Of a stretch of 40,152 bases of DNA, positions 1-7,277 are shown piece after piece. Below the pieces are notes generated by a model. That model searched no databases, was not told the DNA's origin, and saw only the letters and a list, made by a program, of their open reading frames with translations. Source of the DNA: a virus. The stretch spans positions 1-40,152 of the IMG/VR virus record IMGVR_UViG_3300031898_000274; one strand, given 5' to 3'. Both the position numbers and the translations under genes were made by a program. How positions within the stretch are numbered: the stretch's first letter is position 1; each line of letters begins with the position of its first letter.

Positions 1-1383
1 CTATTTCCTTTTTCGGTAGATTTTTATGCCGTCTCTTTCGGTGATGTATTCGAAGGCTGCCTCGATGAGTTCTTTGTCTTCGTCTATGGTCCTAGCCACT
101 TTGCACACGTATTCGTCGTTTTTAAAGTTGACGAGCTGAGTGTATTTAAGCGTGTTTTCGATTTTTCTGTGTCCTAGCAGTTGCATGACATAGAGGATGT
201 CTTTGGTTCTGGCGTATTCCATAGTGGCTTTCCAGTGTCTGAGCGTGTGGAAGTGGATTTGTAGGATTCTTGGGTTTCCGAATTTGTGGGCTATTCTTCT
301 ACGTTGTTTTCTGAAAGCCTTGCCTAGGTAGAATTTGTCTTTGTACGTGAAGATTTTGTCTGTTGTTTTCGGTTGGTTGCCGAGCATACATGCAAGTTTA
401 TTGGAGATTCTGAATATCCGTGGGTTGCTGCCTTTCTCCGGCATTATCCTTATCGTGTTGTTCATGGTATCAATGTCTGTCCATCTGAGCTGGAAGGCTT
501 CGCCACTTCTCATCGCTGTTTCCTTGAGCACTTGGAGAAACGTTGCCATTTGAGAGCCGCAGCCAGCTATCAGATCGTCTATCTCGTTTTCGATCGGGAT
601 GAAAGGCAACTTGAAAGTTGGTTTGTATTTTGGTTTTTGCCAAGTCAAGCCTTGCAGCTTTAGGAAGAGTGTGTAGGCTTTGGCGGCGTTGTTCTTTCTG
701 CCCAAGCCCCAAGTTTCTCGTAAGGCAATTGTATCTTTCACGCTGTCAGGGTCTTGAAGGTTGGCTCCATCTTTAACGAGCTTCCCTAGGATGTAGGCGT
801 AGCATGTGATTGTTGCTTCCGAGTATCCGTCTCTCTTGAGTTTCCACATGAATTCAACGATTTTGCCCTTGACTTCAGCTTGGTTTAGTGTTGTGGCTCC
901 CGCTGCCTGTTCCTGGGTTCGGGATTCCATGGCTTTAACCGCCTCGTGCTGATTGCACGCTACGCGGCGGATTTTTGGCCCCGGCACGGTTGTTGACTTA
1001 AGGGCGCCATGCGGCGGATATCTTAAGTCGCCGTGTCGGTTCCTAGTAGAAGGTTTGTCCAATCCGCTTTTTAAAATCAATGTATGAATTTTCTGATGGT
1101 GTTCAGATGGTTCAGACGGGTCTGAGGGGTCTAAGCGGGAGAATCGGTAGGCGCAGTTGCGGCATAGGTAGCGTTGGGCTTCGCCGAAGGCGGTGTAGCG
1201 TACGCCGTCTCGCCAGACCCTTTGGCTGCCGCATTCTGGACAGCGTGGAGCTGGTGTGGTTGTGGTGTTTGAAGAGGCAGGTGTCGCTGGAAGCTTTGGA
1301 CCCGAACCCAAGAGCTGGCTGCTGGTTTCTGGCTTCCAATTGTTTTGTGGCGCAGCCCTGTCTTTTTCTTCCACCACAACCAT
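1..1383 (-). CDS. Tyrosine recombinase (integrase) with N-terminal zinc ribbon
   Basis: Site-specific recombinase likely to integrate and excise the viral genome. The 460-residue product has a C-terminal tyrosine-recombinase catalytic domain with R292 (in AMRSGE), K317, the H379-T-L-R382 box, H405 (LLGHRK) and nucleophile Y414 (TLKYTQ). A SAM-like core-binding domain lies at about 165-250. The N-terminus carries a zinc ribbon, C48-P-E-C51 and C74-R-N-C77, followed by a low-complexity linker. This is longer than the usual 300-400 residues because of that extension. It sits at the window edge, as expected of a provirus integrase. A tiny zinc-ribbon gene ends 7 bases upstream. The ATG at 1383 keeps the zinc ribbon; an internal Met at 152 would give a conventional-length enzyme, so the true start is less sure than the identity. 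Confidence 0.9.
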   Translation of the reverse strand: MVVVEEKDRAAPQNNWKPETSSQLLGSGPKLPATPASSNTTTTPAPRCPECGSQRVWRDGVRYTAFGEAQRYLCRNCAYRFSRLDPSDPSEPSEHHQKIHTLILKSGLDKPSTRNRHGDLRYPPHGALKSTTVPGPKIRRVACNQHEAVKAMESRTQEQAAGATTLNQAEVKGKIVEFMWKLKRDGYSEATITCYAYILGKLVKDGANLQDPDSVKDTIALRETWGLGRKNNAAKAYTLFLKLQGLTWQKPKYKPTFKLPFIPIENEIDDLIAGCGSQMATFLQVLKETAMRSGEAFQLRWTDIDTMNNTIRIMPEKGSNPRIFRISNKLACMLGNQPKTTDKIFTYKDKFYLGKAFRKQRRRIAHKFGNPRILQIHFHTLRHWKATMEYARTKDILYVMQLLGHRKIENTLKYTQLVNFKNDEYVCKVARTIDEDKELIEAAFEYITERDGIKIYRKRK

Positions 1384-1390
1384 AATGAAG

Positions 1391-1507
1391 TCAACGTCCT
1401 TGACGCTTGAAGTACCAGTCGCATTTTGTGCAGAAGCCAGCGTTGAGTTTGGCTCCGCACTTCGGACAAAAGTTGCAGTCAGATAGGCTTAGGCTCATTG
1501 TAGTCAT
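1391..1507 (-). CDS. Zinc-ribbon mini-protein (38 aa) upstream of the integrase
   Basis: A 38-residue reading frame, ATG at 1505-1507 and TGA at 1391-1393. It encodes a compact double-CxxC protein: C14-P-K-C17-G and C26-T-K-C29 with D30-W-Y after the second knuckle. That spacing is typical of archaeal zinc ribbons. The gene ends 7 bases before the integrase start, on the same strand, so the two are probably co-translated. An alternative ATG lies three codons in. The function is unknown; candidates are a small DNA- or protein-binding adaptor or an excision/control factor. The identity as a real gene rests on the Cys pattern and tight spacing, not on homology. Confidence 0.6.
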   Translation of the reverse strand: MTTMSLSLSDCNFCPKCGAKLNAGFCTKCDWYFKRQGR

Positions 1508-1526
1508 GGCTATCTTAACTCCGAGC

Positions 1527-1787
1527 TTAGGCGTAGAAGAGTTCGTTTAAGACGCTTGTCTGGACTTTTATGAAGCCTTCAGCCTTGCAGAAAGCTAAGA
1601 TTTTGATGAGTTCCGGGTCTTCGTCGTTTTTGAATTTTTTGGTGTAGCCGTATCTGCAGACGCGTACTTTGATTTCAACGCCGTCTTCGGCTTTTCTAAG
1701 CTGATAGGATGACCCAGATCGGATGTTCTCAGGCAAGTAGCGAGTGTATCTTGCTATGTCTTCCCAATCTTCAACCAAATCGACCAA
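1527..1787 (-). CDS. Hypothetical protein, 86 aa
   Basis: An 86-residue soluble mixed alpha/beta protein with no family that I recognise. It reads from a TTG at 1787, preceded by a good archaeal ribosome binding site (AGGTGA, 7 bases upstream), which supports the start. The N-terminus is acidic and the middle basic (KVRVCRYGYTKKFKN), with no membrane segment. It is the first gene of a minus-strand run leading to the zinc-ribbon mini-gene and the integrase. The palindromic operator at 1845-1863 lies about 60 bases upstream. It may be an early control protein, but nothing in the sequence proves this. Confidence 0.6.
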   Translation of the reverse strand: MVDLVEDWEDIARYTRYLPENIRSGSSYQLRKAEDGVEIKVRVCRYGYTKKFKNDEDPELIKILAFCKAEGFIKVQTSVLNELFYA

Positions 1788-1844
1788 ACAGGTCTCACCT
1801 TTAATTATGGTTCATTGAAAAGTTTAAGGACTTTCTGGCGTCAG

Positions 1845-1886
1845 CAAAGTATAGTATACTTTGGAGAGGCTCGCAAAGTACAGTAT
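1845..1886. promoter_or_regulatory. Candidate operator: perfect palindrome plus a direct repeat
   Basis: Bases 1845-1863 form a perfect inverted repeat: arms CAAAGTATA (1845-1853) and TATACTTTG (1855-1863) around one central base. The left part recurs as a direct repeat 29 bases further on, GCAAAGTAYAGTAT at 1844-1857 and 1873-1886. The site lies between the minus-strand integrase cluster and the plus-strand gene at 2184. It looks like a dimeric repressor site controlling the integrase side; the cognate regulator is not known. Confidence 0.55.
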
Positions 1887-2183
1887 CAAAAAACGGACAT
1901 ATCTAAATATTGTCCATTCTCATCCCAAACTTTGCTCCACTGTTTCTATTCTTCTAGAAGATTATTCTAGCGAATGCTTATGAGGAGCGACATGTCCCTT
2001 TTTCAGATAGATAGAAATGAGTGGATTGAACTCTGCCAAAATATCAGAATTGCTGTTTCATAATCATTATAAAGTGTCTGCTATTTCAATCGGAATAAGT
2101 GATGTCACGAACCTTGAACTAACGAAAAATTTAAGCCTTAAACAGCGATAAGGGTTGGAGGGAAGATTAAGGAAGGAAATATT
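1887..2183. other. AT-rich intergenic region
   Basis: About 300 bases without a convincing gene. A 27-codon frame begins at 1980 (with an inner ATG after a GAGGAG motif) but looks too short to assert. A TATA-like stretch (AAATTTAAG, about 2125-2135) lies where a promoter for the plus-strand gene at 2184 would be expected, and AAGGAAGG just before that start may be its ribosome binding site. Confidence 0.35.
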
Positions 2184-2564
2184 ATGACTATCGGAAGTAG
2201 TGTTACAAAGGCGACACTTTTTCCTGAAGAGCTTATTGCAGCTATTCTGTTGAGCACTTCCGGCAACATTTCTGATTTGTCACAGAAACTCACGGAATTG
2301 AAAGAGCGCGGAATCGACATTGGATTTATTGCACTTAGAAGAGCTCCAGATGGAGTTTATTCGGAAGATATAGATCAGTACATTAGCTATTTGCTAACTT
2401 TTGACTACGTTAGAGAACGCAGTCCAACTGTAACACTTTCAGAAAAAGGGAGAAACCTCTGCGCAAAAGTCGTCAAAAATGCGTACCAGCGAAACCCCGA
2501 TGCTGTTGGCAAAATGGCCGAGATTCTCAATCTCGATATTAAAAAACTGATACGCTCGTCATAA
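2184..2564 (+). CDS. Winged-helix-like hypothetical protein, 126 aa
   Basis: A 126-residue soluble protein. The central part (about residues 55-95) contains a Y-S-E-D-I-D-Q-Y segment followed by YLLTFDYVRERSPTVTLSEKG. This resembles the last helix and wing of archaeal winged-helix proteins, where a residue run ending in LSEKG is common. The N-terminal half predicts helices. A purine-rich AAGGAAGG lies just upstream of the ATG at 2184. It ends 7 bases before the convergent HD-hydrolase gene. Likely a small DNA-binding or adaptor protein; the winged-helix call is by pattern only, and no specific family is recognised. Confidence 0.65.
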   Translation: MTIGSSVTKATLFPEELIAAILLSTSGNISDLSQKLTELKERGIDIGFIALRRAPDGVYSEDIDQYISYLLTFDYVRERSPTVTLSEKGRNLCAKVVKNAYQRNPDAVGKMAEILNLDIKKLIRSS

Positions 2565-2570
2565 GGTGTC

Positions 2571-4187
2571 TCAACTTCGAGCTTCAAAAGTCTTTTTTGC
2601 AATTTGCCTAACGCTCTCTCTCTTAGCCGCTGAGAGATCTGAGGATACGAAGACTCTCAGTTTTAAGCGAGCTTTCATCTGCAGTTTTAGGAACCCTTCA
2701 ACGATGTCAGATTTTTCAACGAGCCTCACTGTACCATAACCCGAGTTATTTCTGGACAAAAGGTTCACTCCTATTTCTTTTGGGTGATAGGCGTCTGGAG
2801 GCGGGACTGTTATGAGGATTTTCCAAGAATTGTCTTCTAGATTTGCGCTTTTAGCCAAGATATCTCTCCACTCAGCAGGCCTTTGAATGTACACGGTTGT
2901 TTTCTTCTCAGGAATTAGCATGCTTTCAACGAAGGCTCTCAACTCAGCATTGTTCTCGGCTAGGGGACTCTTTAGTGGCAGTTCATAGACTTGGGAAAAT
3001 ATATCTCCTTTGACAATCTTGAGTGCTAGTTTGAAGCAAGGCATCGATGGCGAAGCAAAATGAATCAAAGTACTAAGTAATTGATCATCCCCGAGGAGAA
3101 TTAAGTCGTCGAGAGGTATCTTGAATGCATTACTGAAATTGTTAACAGCACTCACTATCATTCCTTCAGCTGCAGTCTTTATTGGAGATTCATAACAGTT
3201 AACATACATAGCATCTCTCGCATACAAGAAATGTTCTATGTGATACAATGCCTCCATAGAATAAGTGAGAGAGTAATGGTCATCGCTAACAAAGGGTCTT
3301 ATTGACTCTATGAGTCCTCCCATGCTTACAAAGCCCAATGGCAGACCAGTCATGTGCGCATCACGTAGCAAATAATCCATTCTATCAACATCAAGAGGAG
3401 AGTCAATTATGTTGGCGACGAGTTCCGAATAGCCGGACAACTTAGTTTTGTCCGGTCCAAGAATGCTTTTCACAGTGTCTGAATTGATTTCAAGTTTTTT
3501 AAGTAAATCCTGAAGGTAATTCTCTATATATAAGCCTGAAAAATACTTGTCATAATGCCCGTAATAAGGAATTTCCTTCTTCAAACCGATATATCGATCG
3601 AGACAATGTCCAAAAGGCGAATGACCTATGTCGTGTAATAGGCTTGCAGCTTTTGCCTCCAACATAAGTTTTTTCTTATCTTTGGGCGCAAGCACTATTG
3701 ATTTTTCTCCTGAAGACGAATATACTCTTCCGTGCCGTTGGATAGCGTCAAGAGCCGTTTCAGCGTTTTTACAAACTCCCAATGAATGAGAAAGGCGAGT
3801 ATGATTTGCCGTTGGAAACTCCAGATAGCTAAAAGACAATTGATTTACGAAATTTAGCCTCTGAACGAGCGGATGCATCATCAGTGGAACAAGCTCTCTT
3901 TCAATCATGATGTATCCATAAATCGGGTCAACTATGTTAAGTCCATCTGGTAAGATTTTATAGTCCTGAGTTTCCAGCCACAAATTTAATGAGGCTTTGA
4001 TAAAACTTGGAAGTTGCTGGGTTGAAAGTGCGTCAATTTTGTCCTTCATTTCCTTGGTGATGTTTTCACTTTCTGCCAGCTTCTTTTTATATTCTTCAAG
4101 CTCAGATCTGAGTGTTTTGATATCTTCTGACGCCTGCTTTTCTAAAAGCTCCCTTACTTCCTTTGGCACCGTAAATTTTCTGTTCAT
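2571..4187 (-). CDS. HD-domain phosphohydrolase (SAMHD1/dGTPase-like)
   Basis: A 538-residue enzyme of the HD superfamily. The metal-binding signature is clear: H129-T-R-L-S-H134-S-L-G-V, then L-L-H185-D186-I-G-H189-S-P-F-G-H194, and a later DVDRMDYLLRD block (D266/D268 region). This arrangement is that of SAMHD1/Dgt-type dNTP triphosphohydrolases. Residues 5-55 form a charged coiled coil, an unusual N-terminal addition. The start codon overlaps the stop of the upstream membrane winged-helix gene by 4 bases (ATGA), so the two are translationally coupled. By family knowledge it may hydrolyse dNTPs or related nucleotides and so control nucleotide pools or take part in defence. The substrate cannot be read from the sequence. 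Confidence 0.85.
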   Translation of the reverse strand: MNRKFTVPKEVRELLEKQASEDIKTLRSELEEYKKKLAESENITKEMKDKIDALSTQQLPSFIKASLNLWLETQDYKILPDGLNIVDPIYGYIMIERELVPLMMHPLVQRLNFVNQLSFSYLEFPTANHTRLSHSLGVCKNAETALDAIQRHGRVYSSSGEKSIVLAPKDKKKLMLEAKAASLLHDIGHSPFGHCLDRYIGLKKEIPYYGHYDKYFSGLYIENYLQDLLKKLEINSDTVKSILGPDKTKLSGYSELVANIIDSPLDVDRMDYLLRDAHMTGLPLGFVSMGGLIESIRPFVSDDHYSLTYSMEALYHIEHFLYARDAMYVNCYESPIKTAAEGMIVSAVNNFSNAFKIPLDDLILLGDDQLLSTLIHFASPSMPCFKLALKIVKGDIFSQVYELPLKSPLAENNAELRAFVESMLIPEKKTTVYIQRPAEWRDILAKSANLEDNSWKILITVPPPDAYHPKEIGVNLLSRNNSGYGTVRLVEKSDIVEGFLKLQMKARLKLRVFVSSDLSAAKRESVRQIAKKTFEARS

Positions 4188-4582
4188 TTCTCTTTCTCCT
4201 TTGAATAGATTTCACTAGTTTCTATAAGTCCTCTCCTTTTTAGTCGCTTAACGAGGTTTTGAACTCTCTTTACTTCCAATTGCGTGACCTTGCATAGATC
4301 CTCTTCTGTCCACTCTCTAAATGGATTACTCCAAATCATACTTAGCAACTTTTTTTCATCCTCTGAAACCTTGAAAAGTTTGCAGAACAATGAATATATC
4401 ATTTCGGCTCTCGCAATCAAAAAAGGCAATGCAGGTACAATAACCATCGCAATTAGCAGAAGAATCCTTTGGGAAGTTTCCAGTTGAGAGAGAAACTTTG
4501 AAAACTCAGGTAATAGGAGAATAATTACCGTGATTAAGTAGGCGAGGATGGACACAATATCGATGTATCTTAACCTTGCCAC
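4184..4582 (-). CDS. Membrane protein with two TM helices and a C-terminal winged helix
   Basis: A 132-residue protein. Two hydrophobic segments (about residues 8-27 and 39-60) form a membrane hairpin. The remainder is cytosolic and ends in a winged-helix-like domain (about 75-125) with the pattern WTEEDLCKVTQLEVKRVQ followed by a basic KRLKRRGLIET recognition helix/wing. It precedes and overlaps the HD phosphohydrolase by ATGA, which points to a two-gene functional unit. A membrane-tethered DNA-binding-type domain coupled to a nucleotide hydrolase suggests sensing at the membrane; that role is inference. No promoter is obvious beyond the AT-rich region upstream. Confidence 0.7.
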   Translation of the reverse strand: MARLRYIDIVSILAYLITVIILLLPEFSKFLSQLETSQRILLLIAMVIVPALPFLIARAEMIYSLFCKLFKVSEDEKKLLSMIWSNPFREWTEEDLCKVTQLEVKRVQNLVKRLKRRGLIETSEIYSKEKEK

Positions 4583-4921
4583 ATGGAAGCACTCTCAGCA
4601 TCGATATTTCATCTTCGTTTATTTATCTCTTCTCAAATAGTTTTAAATTTGGTGACCAATATGCCTTGATCCTATGTGCAGGTTTTAATTGAACGTGGAA
4701 ATGTCAACTCTTTCTATCAGAATAATGCAAAAGAAAGAGCGCCGCCTATCGCAAGTCCGAATGTCATAACTGCCTAAAGCATAATCTTGCTGAGCCTGCT
4801 AAGCCAATCAGAATGAGGGCTAGAGAGCTATGGTTCGAATATACATTAATTAGGTAAAAACTGGGCTGCTATCAAATCTCGAAGCGGAGCAAACATATGA
4901 CACTCAAGTGCGTGCTCTTTG
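4583..4921. other. Intergenic region, no gene seen
   Basis: About 340 bases with no supportable coding sequence. A GGTTCGAAT string at 4832-4840 resembles a tRNA T-loop, but the flanks do not pair as a T-stem. A 16-codon hydrophobic frame on the minus strand (about 4715-4770) is too short to call. The part next to 4582 is AT-rich and may hold the promoter of the membrane/HD pair. Confidence 0.3.
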
Positions 4922-5311
4922 TTAGGTCATGTGAGACGTCAAGGCGGCTAGTGTTGCGATGATGGAGTCCTCTCCTGCTGTTTGAATGAAATTATCCAGG
5001 TTAATTTGGTTGAGTAAGAGAGCGAGATATACTCTAGGAGTTAGTTGGTGAAGTGTTGCTTGGAAGCCTGCTTGCGTCTTTCTTGTTCCGACTTTTTCAA
5101 GGTAGCCTAATTCCTCTAGAGCCCTTACTCGGCGGTTTACGTTGGTGTATTTTGTGTGTTTCAGACCCTTTTGGGTTTTAACCTCTTTGCATACTTCGTA
5201 GATTGTTAGCGGGCCTTTGAGGGCAAGGATGTGGAATAGAGCCTTATTGAGCCTTGCTTCGCGTCCTTTGAAAACTGAGAGTCTTCCACTTTCTCTCTTG
5301 CCCTTCGCCAC
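4922..5311 (-). CDS. Winged-helix transcriptional regulator, 129 aa
   Basis: A 129-residue DNA-binding protein. Residues 20-80 have a classical winged-helix pattern: LNKALFHILALKGPLTIYEV, a basic recognition region (TKYTNVNRRVRALEELGYLEKVG) and a wing with TRKTQAGFQATLHQLT. The N-terminus is highly basic (MAKGKRESGR). Just upstream at 5384-5554 lie four copies of a TTTCGGC-GT-GCCGAAA palindrome, the layout expected of an autoregulated repressor. It follows RadA and the 88-residue basic protein on the same strand. A role as the regulator of the early region is likely but inferred. Confidence 0.75.
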   Translation of the reverse strand: MAKGKRESGRLSVFKGREARLNKALFHILALKGPLTIYEVCKEVKTQKGLKHTKYTNVNRRVRALEELGYLEKVGTRKTQAGFQATLHQLTPRVYLALLLNQINLDNFIQTAGEDSIIATLAALTSHMT

Positions 5312-5383
5312 ACGACATACTCACCAAGCAACCCGCTAGAATGAAAAATGGCGCTGAAGTATCCTATCACGTTAATCAACACG

Positions 5384-5554
5384 TTTTTGTATGCTGAAAT
5401 CTGGGCGAAAACGTTTCTGCGTGCCGAAACGCCTATAGGCGGAAACTTTTCGGCGTGCCCATATTTAAGGCGAAAATGCATCTTCATGTAAAAATCGTGT
5501 CTATGAACTGCTTTTTTGAGGTAATTTTTCCGAGGTGTTTTCGGCGTGCCGAAA
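5384..5554. promoter_or_regulatory. Array of four imperfect palindromes (TTTCGGC-GT-GCCGAAA)
   Basis: Four related 16-base elements: 5384-5399 (11 of 16 matches to consensus), 5414-5429 (15 of 16), 5448-5463 (13 of 16) and 5539-5554 (perfect, with 7-base arms around GT). The first two are each preceded by ACG. The first three are 30 and 34 bases apart, about three helical turns, and lie directly upstream of the winged-helix gene at 5311; the fourth lies inside the 3' end of the next gene. This is consistent with cooperative binding of a dimeric regulator. Confidence 0.6.
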
Positions 5555-5767
5555 CGTTTTTGCGGGGTGCAAAGTGATTAGGATGTGGTCGTTTTTGCGG
5601 GTCATGTCTATTTCTAAGTGCTGGTTGAGAAACGGCTTGATCATGTCGTGGAGTCTGCTGGGTATGGGCACAGAGATGCGTTCATGCTCGTAGGCGTATT
5701 TTCCTTTGAGGTAGCGCTTTCTGCTCAGCCTGCGATATAGCTTGATTGTTGGGTCGCCTCTAGCCAT
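5501..5767 (-). CDS. Basic hypothetical protein, 88 aa
   Basis: An 88-residue, strongly basic soluble protein of unrecognised family. The first third is rich in Lys, Arg and Tyr (KLYRRLSRKRYLKGKYAYEH); the middle (ISVPIPSRLHDMIKPFLNQH) resembles a strand-helix unit and is followed by a short beta segment ILITLHPAKTF. The ATG at 5767 has GAGGAAG upstream. It lies between RadA and the winged-helix regulator, on the same strand, so it may belong to a recombination operon and bind nucleic acid. Its 3' end contains the perfect copy of the palindrome repeated upstream of the regulator. Confidence 0.6.
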   Translation of the reverse strand: MARGDPTIKLYRRLSRKRYLKGKYAYEHERISVPIPSRLHDMIKPFLNQHLEIDMTRKNDHILITLHPAKTFRHAENTSEKLPQKSSS

Positions 5768-5824
5768 AAGCCTACTTCCTCACTTCGCCTTGGCCAAGTT
5801 CCGTAGCTTTAGTGATGTTAGTGC

Positions 5825-6787
5825 TTAGCTTTGTTTCTCTTCTTCAGCGTCTTCTATGCCTTTCTCGGTTACTTGGAAGGCGCATTCACCTTCTGGTAGG
5901 CATGGAGAGTCGAAGACCTTGGCTATACGCTTTGATCCCTTGCTTCTTCTCAGCCAAACTCTGGTGTTGCATGCGTGGGCTAGAATGTTGCCTCCAGCTG
6001 GTCTATCCGTGACTCCGTATCCATACGATGGTGTTGGGTCTGATTGAGCTTGGTTAGTGACCACAACTGCCAGGTTTAGGATTTCTGCCAAGCGCAAGAG
6101 TTTGTGCATGTACAAGTTGAGTTTTTGCTGCCTGTCAGCCAATGTTTCCCTTCCCAAGAACTCTCCTCTAAAGTGCGAGATAACCGAGTCAACGATTACC
6201 AGCTTGACCTTTTCCTCAGCGCATTTTTCGAATGCGTTGTCGAGTAGGAACATTTGGTGGTCTGATGTGTAGACCCGTGAAAGCATTATGTTGTGTAGTA
6301 TTTCTTCTGGGTTGGAGCCATTTTGAGCTGCTATTTGATGGATGCGTTGGGAGGTGAATGTTCCTTCGGTGTCGAAGAATAGTACGCTTCCGCCTAGTCC
6401 TCCGTTTTCTGGCTTGAGTTGGGCGGTGATGCACAGCATTAAGCAAAGCTGGGTTTTTCCTGATCCATACTGACCTACAAGCTCGGTTATAGCTTGGGTT
6501 TCTACTCCGCCTCCTAGAAGGCTGTTTAGGGCTCTGCTTCCCGTTGTGCACCGCATGCGGTTTTGAGTCATCTGCCAGTGTTCCCAAGCCGTGATAAACC
6601 TGAAGCCCATGGCTTCCCGAGCGGCATCAACAATCTTCTGGGCGCTTTCCAGATCGTTATAGCCAGCCCTTTCCTTCAACTCTCGTGCGGGAGTAACAGC
6701 CAAGGTTTCAACGTTTGCAAAACCAGCTTTCCTGAGTCTTTCAGCCGTGGCTTTGCCAACACCCTCAATTTGCTCTAGTTCCAACAT
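5825..6787 (-). CDS. radA: RadA-type recombinase
   Basis: ATP-dependent strand-exchange protein of the archaeal RadA/Rad51 family, 320 residues from the ATG at 6787. That start is chosen because GGAGGA lies just upstream and the product then begins with the RadA helix-hairpin-helix domain (IEGVGKATAERLRKAG, residues 7-22). A longer frame to 6892 adds 35 proline-rich residues without homology. Walker A is GQYGSGKT (105-112) and Walker B KLVIVDS (195-201). An FRGEFLGRETLADRQQKLN segment matches the RadA loop region. Length equals cellular RadA, so it is full-size rather than a truncated RadB. It would promote homologous recombination during viral replication or repair. Either a captured host gene or a viral paralog; not decided here. 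Confidence 0.92.
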   Translation of the reverse strand: MLELEQIEGVGKATAERLRKAGFANVETLAVTPARELKERAGYNDLESAQKIVDAAREAMGFRFITAWEHWQMTQNRMRCTTGSRALNSLLGGGVETQAITELVGQYGSGKTQLCLMLCITAQLKPENGGLGGSVLFFDTEGTFTSQRIHQIAAQNGSNPEEILHNIMLSRVYTSDHQMFLLDNAFEKCAEEKVKLVIVDSVISHFRGEFLGRETLADRQQKLNLYMHKLLRLAEILNLAVVVTNQAQSDPTPSYGYGVTDRPAGGNILAHACNTRVWLRRSKGSKRIAKVFDSPCLPEGECAFQVTEKGIEDAEEEKQS

Positions 6788-7103
6788 GAATCCTCCTCGG
6801 CGATGCCTAATTTTTGGCTTACAATCAGCTTTTAAAGGCGGCGGCGGAAAGTCATGAAAGCAAGGTGAGGGATATAAGTGAAAGTATTCCAAGAGCTGCG
6901 ATAGTTTTATTTTAAAGATTGCTGGAGATGCTTTTGGTTCCTGCTTGAGACTGGTTTCTTTCTGAACTTATCCCTCGGATCGAAGCCATCTTAGGCGGGA
7001 ACCGCCTCGAAATAGAGGTCTTTTGGCATTACAACCCCGTTTTTAACAGATATTTAATAGAACGTCAGCCTAGAGGTATTTTTGACGATCCGAGGGATAA
7101 GAA
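6788..7103. promoter_or_regulatory. Divergent regulatory region with a 16-base inverted repeat
   Basis: Gene-free region between RadA (minus) and the small-gene operon (plus). It contains a perfect 16-base inverted repeat, CTTATCCCTCGGATCG at 6967-6982 and its complement at 7086-7101, 103 bases apart; the right arm includes GAGGG just before the ATG at 7104. Between the arms are a 6-bp hairpin AGGCGG-GAA-CCGCCT (6993-7007), an overlapping alternative CCTC/GAGG stem (7005-7018) and a TATA-like TATTTAAT at 7051-7058 suited to the plus-strand operon. TTTAAAATA-type sequence on the minus strand near 6910-6920 may serve RadA. Confidence 0.5.
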
Positions 7104-7277
7104 ATGCAAAAAACCGTGTGTAGATTCGATATCTTGGCCGCCGTCTTCCCCGAAAGCCTATGCAAATACACATCAACATGCGAATCCACAATCTTTTGCC
7201 AAGCATACGCCGAAGCCAACGAAAGGATGCAAGAACGATTCGCACGGATGCAAAAAGCCAAGGAGGTGATCGCATGA
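7104..7277 (+). CDS. Small cysteine-containing protein, 57 aa
   Basis: A 57-residue frame, ATG 7104-7106 to TGA 7275-7277. GAGGGATAAG precedes the start, and the stop overlaps the ATG of the next gene (ATGA), which strongly suggests a real translated gene. Cysteines at 6, 20, 26 and 32 could bind a metal, and the C-terminal half (AEANERMQERFARMQKAKEV) is an amphipathic helix likely to form a coiled coil. No family is recognised. It is the first gene of a three-gene plus-strand operon that also encodes an AbrB-like protein, so it may be a small regulatory partner. Confidence 0.6.
   Translation: MQKTVCRFDILAAVFPESLCKYTSTCESTIFCQAYAEANERMQERFARMQKAKEVIA

Noticed and set aside
1980-2063. A 27-codon frame with an internal GAGGAG-ATG
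   Set aside because: Too short and isolated to separate from chance.
4832-4840. GGTTCGAAT T-loop-like string as a possible tRNA or att site
   Set aside because: Flanking bases do not form a T-stem and no cloverleaf can be built.
5206-5487. A 93-codon minus-strand frame upstream of and overlapping the winged-helix regulator
   Set aside because: It overlaps the better-supported regulator by about 100 bases and runs through the palindrome array; no homology pattern.
6216-6587. A 123-codon minus-strand frame inside RadA
   Set aside because: Another frame of a highly conserved RadA region; Arg/Pro/Ser-rich shadow product.
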